Assembly: GCF_001949145.1 (NCBI RefSeq)
Contig: NW_019091425.1
Location: 282,575 to 346,574, forward strand
Reading direction: 5' to 3'
Length of the DNA: 64,000 nt
Origin: Acanthaster planci
Taxonomy: Eukaryota; Echinodermata; Asteroidea; Valvatida; Acanthasteridae
Shown here: piece after piece, positions 63,991 through 64,000 of the stretch
Layout of the letters: the number at the start of each line of letters is the position of its first letter
How positions within the stretch are numbered: position 1 is the stretch's first letter
Program-made: the position numbers and the translations under genes
Notes under the pieces: generated by a model
What the model was told of the DNA's origin: nothing
Database searches by the model: none
Seen by the model: the letters and a program-made list of their open reading frames with translations, nothing else

Positions 63991-64000
63991 CTGCCAAAAA

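Overview
The window is eukaryotic, animal nuclear DNA: genes are split by GT-AG introns with polypyrimidine tracts, intergenic spaces are long and AT-rich, there are two assembly gaps (10049-10907 and 61031-61579), and every identified protein is a bilaterian family. The gene set and the many ACATGTACATGTA-type motifs suggest an invertebrate deuterostome (echinoderm, hemichordate or amphioxus). The species cannot be fixed from sequence alone.

Layout, left to right: (1) minus strand, 160-3396, the 5' part of a Polycomb RING finger gene (PCGF3/5-like), running off the left edge. (2) plus strand, 5198-9495, a five-exon HPDL gene (4-hydroxyphenylpyruvate dioxygenase-like). (3) 9.5-15.4 kb, a spacer with a 34-bp minisatellite that enters the first gap. 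(4) minus strand, 15385-18341, cyclin J, with one intron that reads only as GC-AG. (5) plus strand, 21768-37999, a complete 16-exon WDR1 (actin-interacting protein 1) of 599 residues, with one intron bearing the hallmarks of a U12-type AT-AC intron. (6) 38-46.5 kb, a tail-to-tail spacer that should hold two long 3' UTRs. (7) minus strand, 46493-57571, a giant C2H2 zinc-finger protein (about 36 fingers, about 3,690 codons) in one huge exon, with two compensating reading-frame changes and a 32-residue tandem repeat. (8) 57.6-63 kb, its upstream region, containing a possible 3.1-kb terminal-inverted-repeat element around the second gap. (9) minus strand, 62968-63990, exons of an unidentified gene entering from the right edge.

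The genes are not a pathway: they cover chromatin repression (PCGF), mitochondrial or ubiquinone-linked metabolism (HPDL), the cell cycle (cyclin J), actin disassembly (WDR1) and transcription (C2H2 protein). What links them is probably ancestry. From memory, human WDR1 lies beside ZNF518B on 4p16, where PCGF3 also maps, while CCNJ lies beside ZNF518A on 10q24, near PCGF5. This window may keep the pre-duplication arrangement of that paralogous region.

Introns and spacers carry several kinds of mobile DNA: four copies of one MITE family, two of another, a 544-bp foldback element, a 189-bp hAT-like element, a 0.95-kb inverted-repeat structure, a 5'-truncated LINE 3' end, and a perfect 29-bp hairpin. 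No tRNA, rRNA or CRISPR array was seen.
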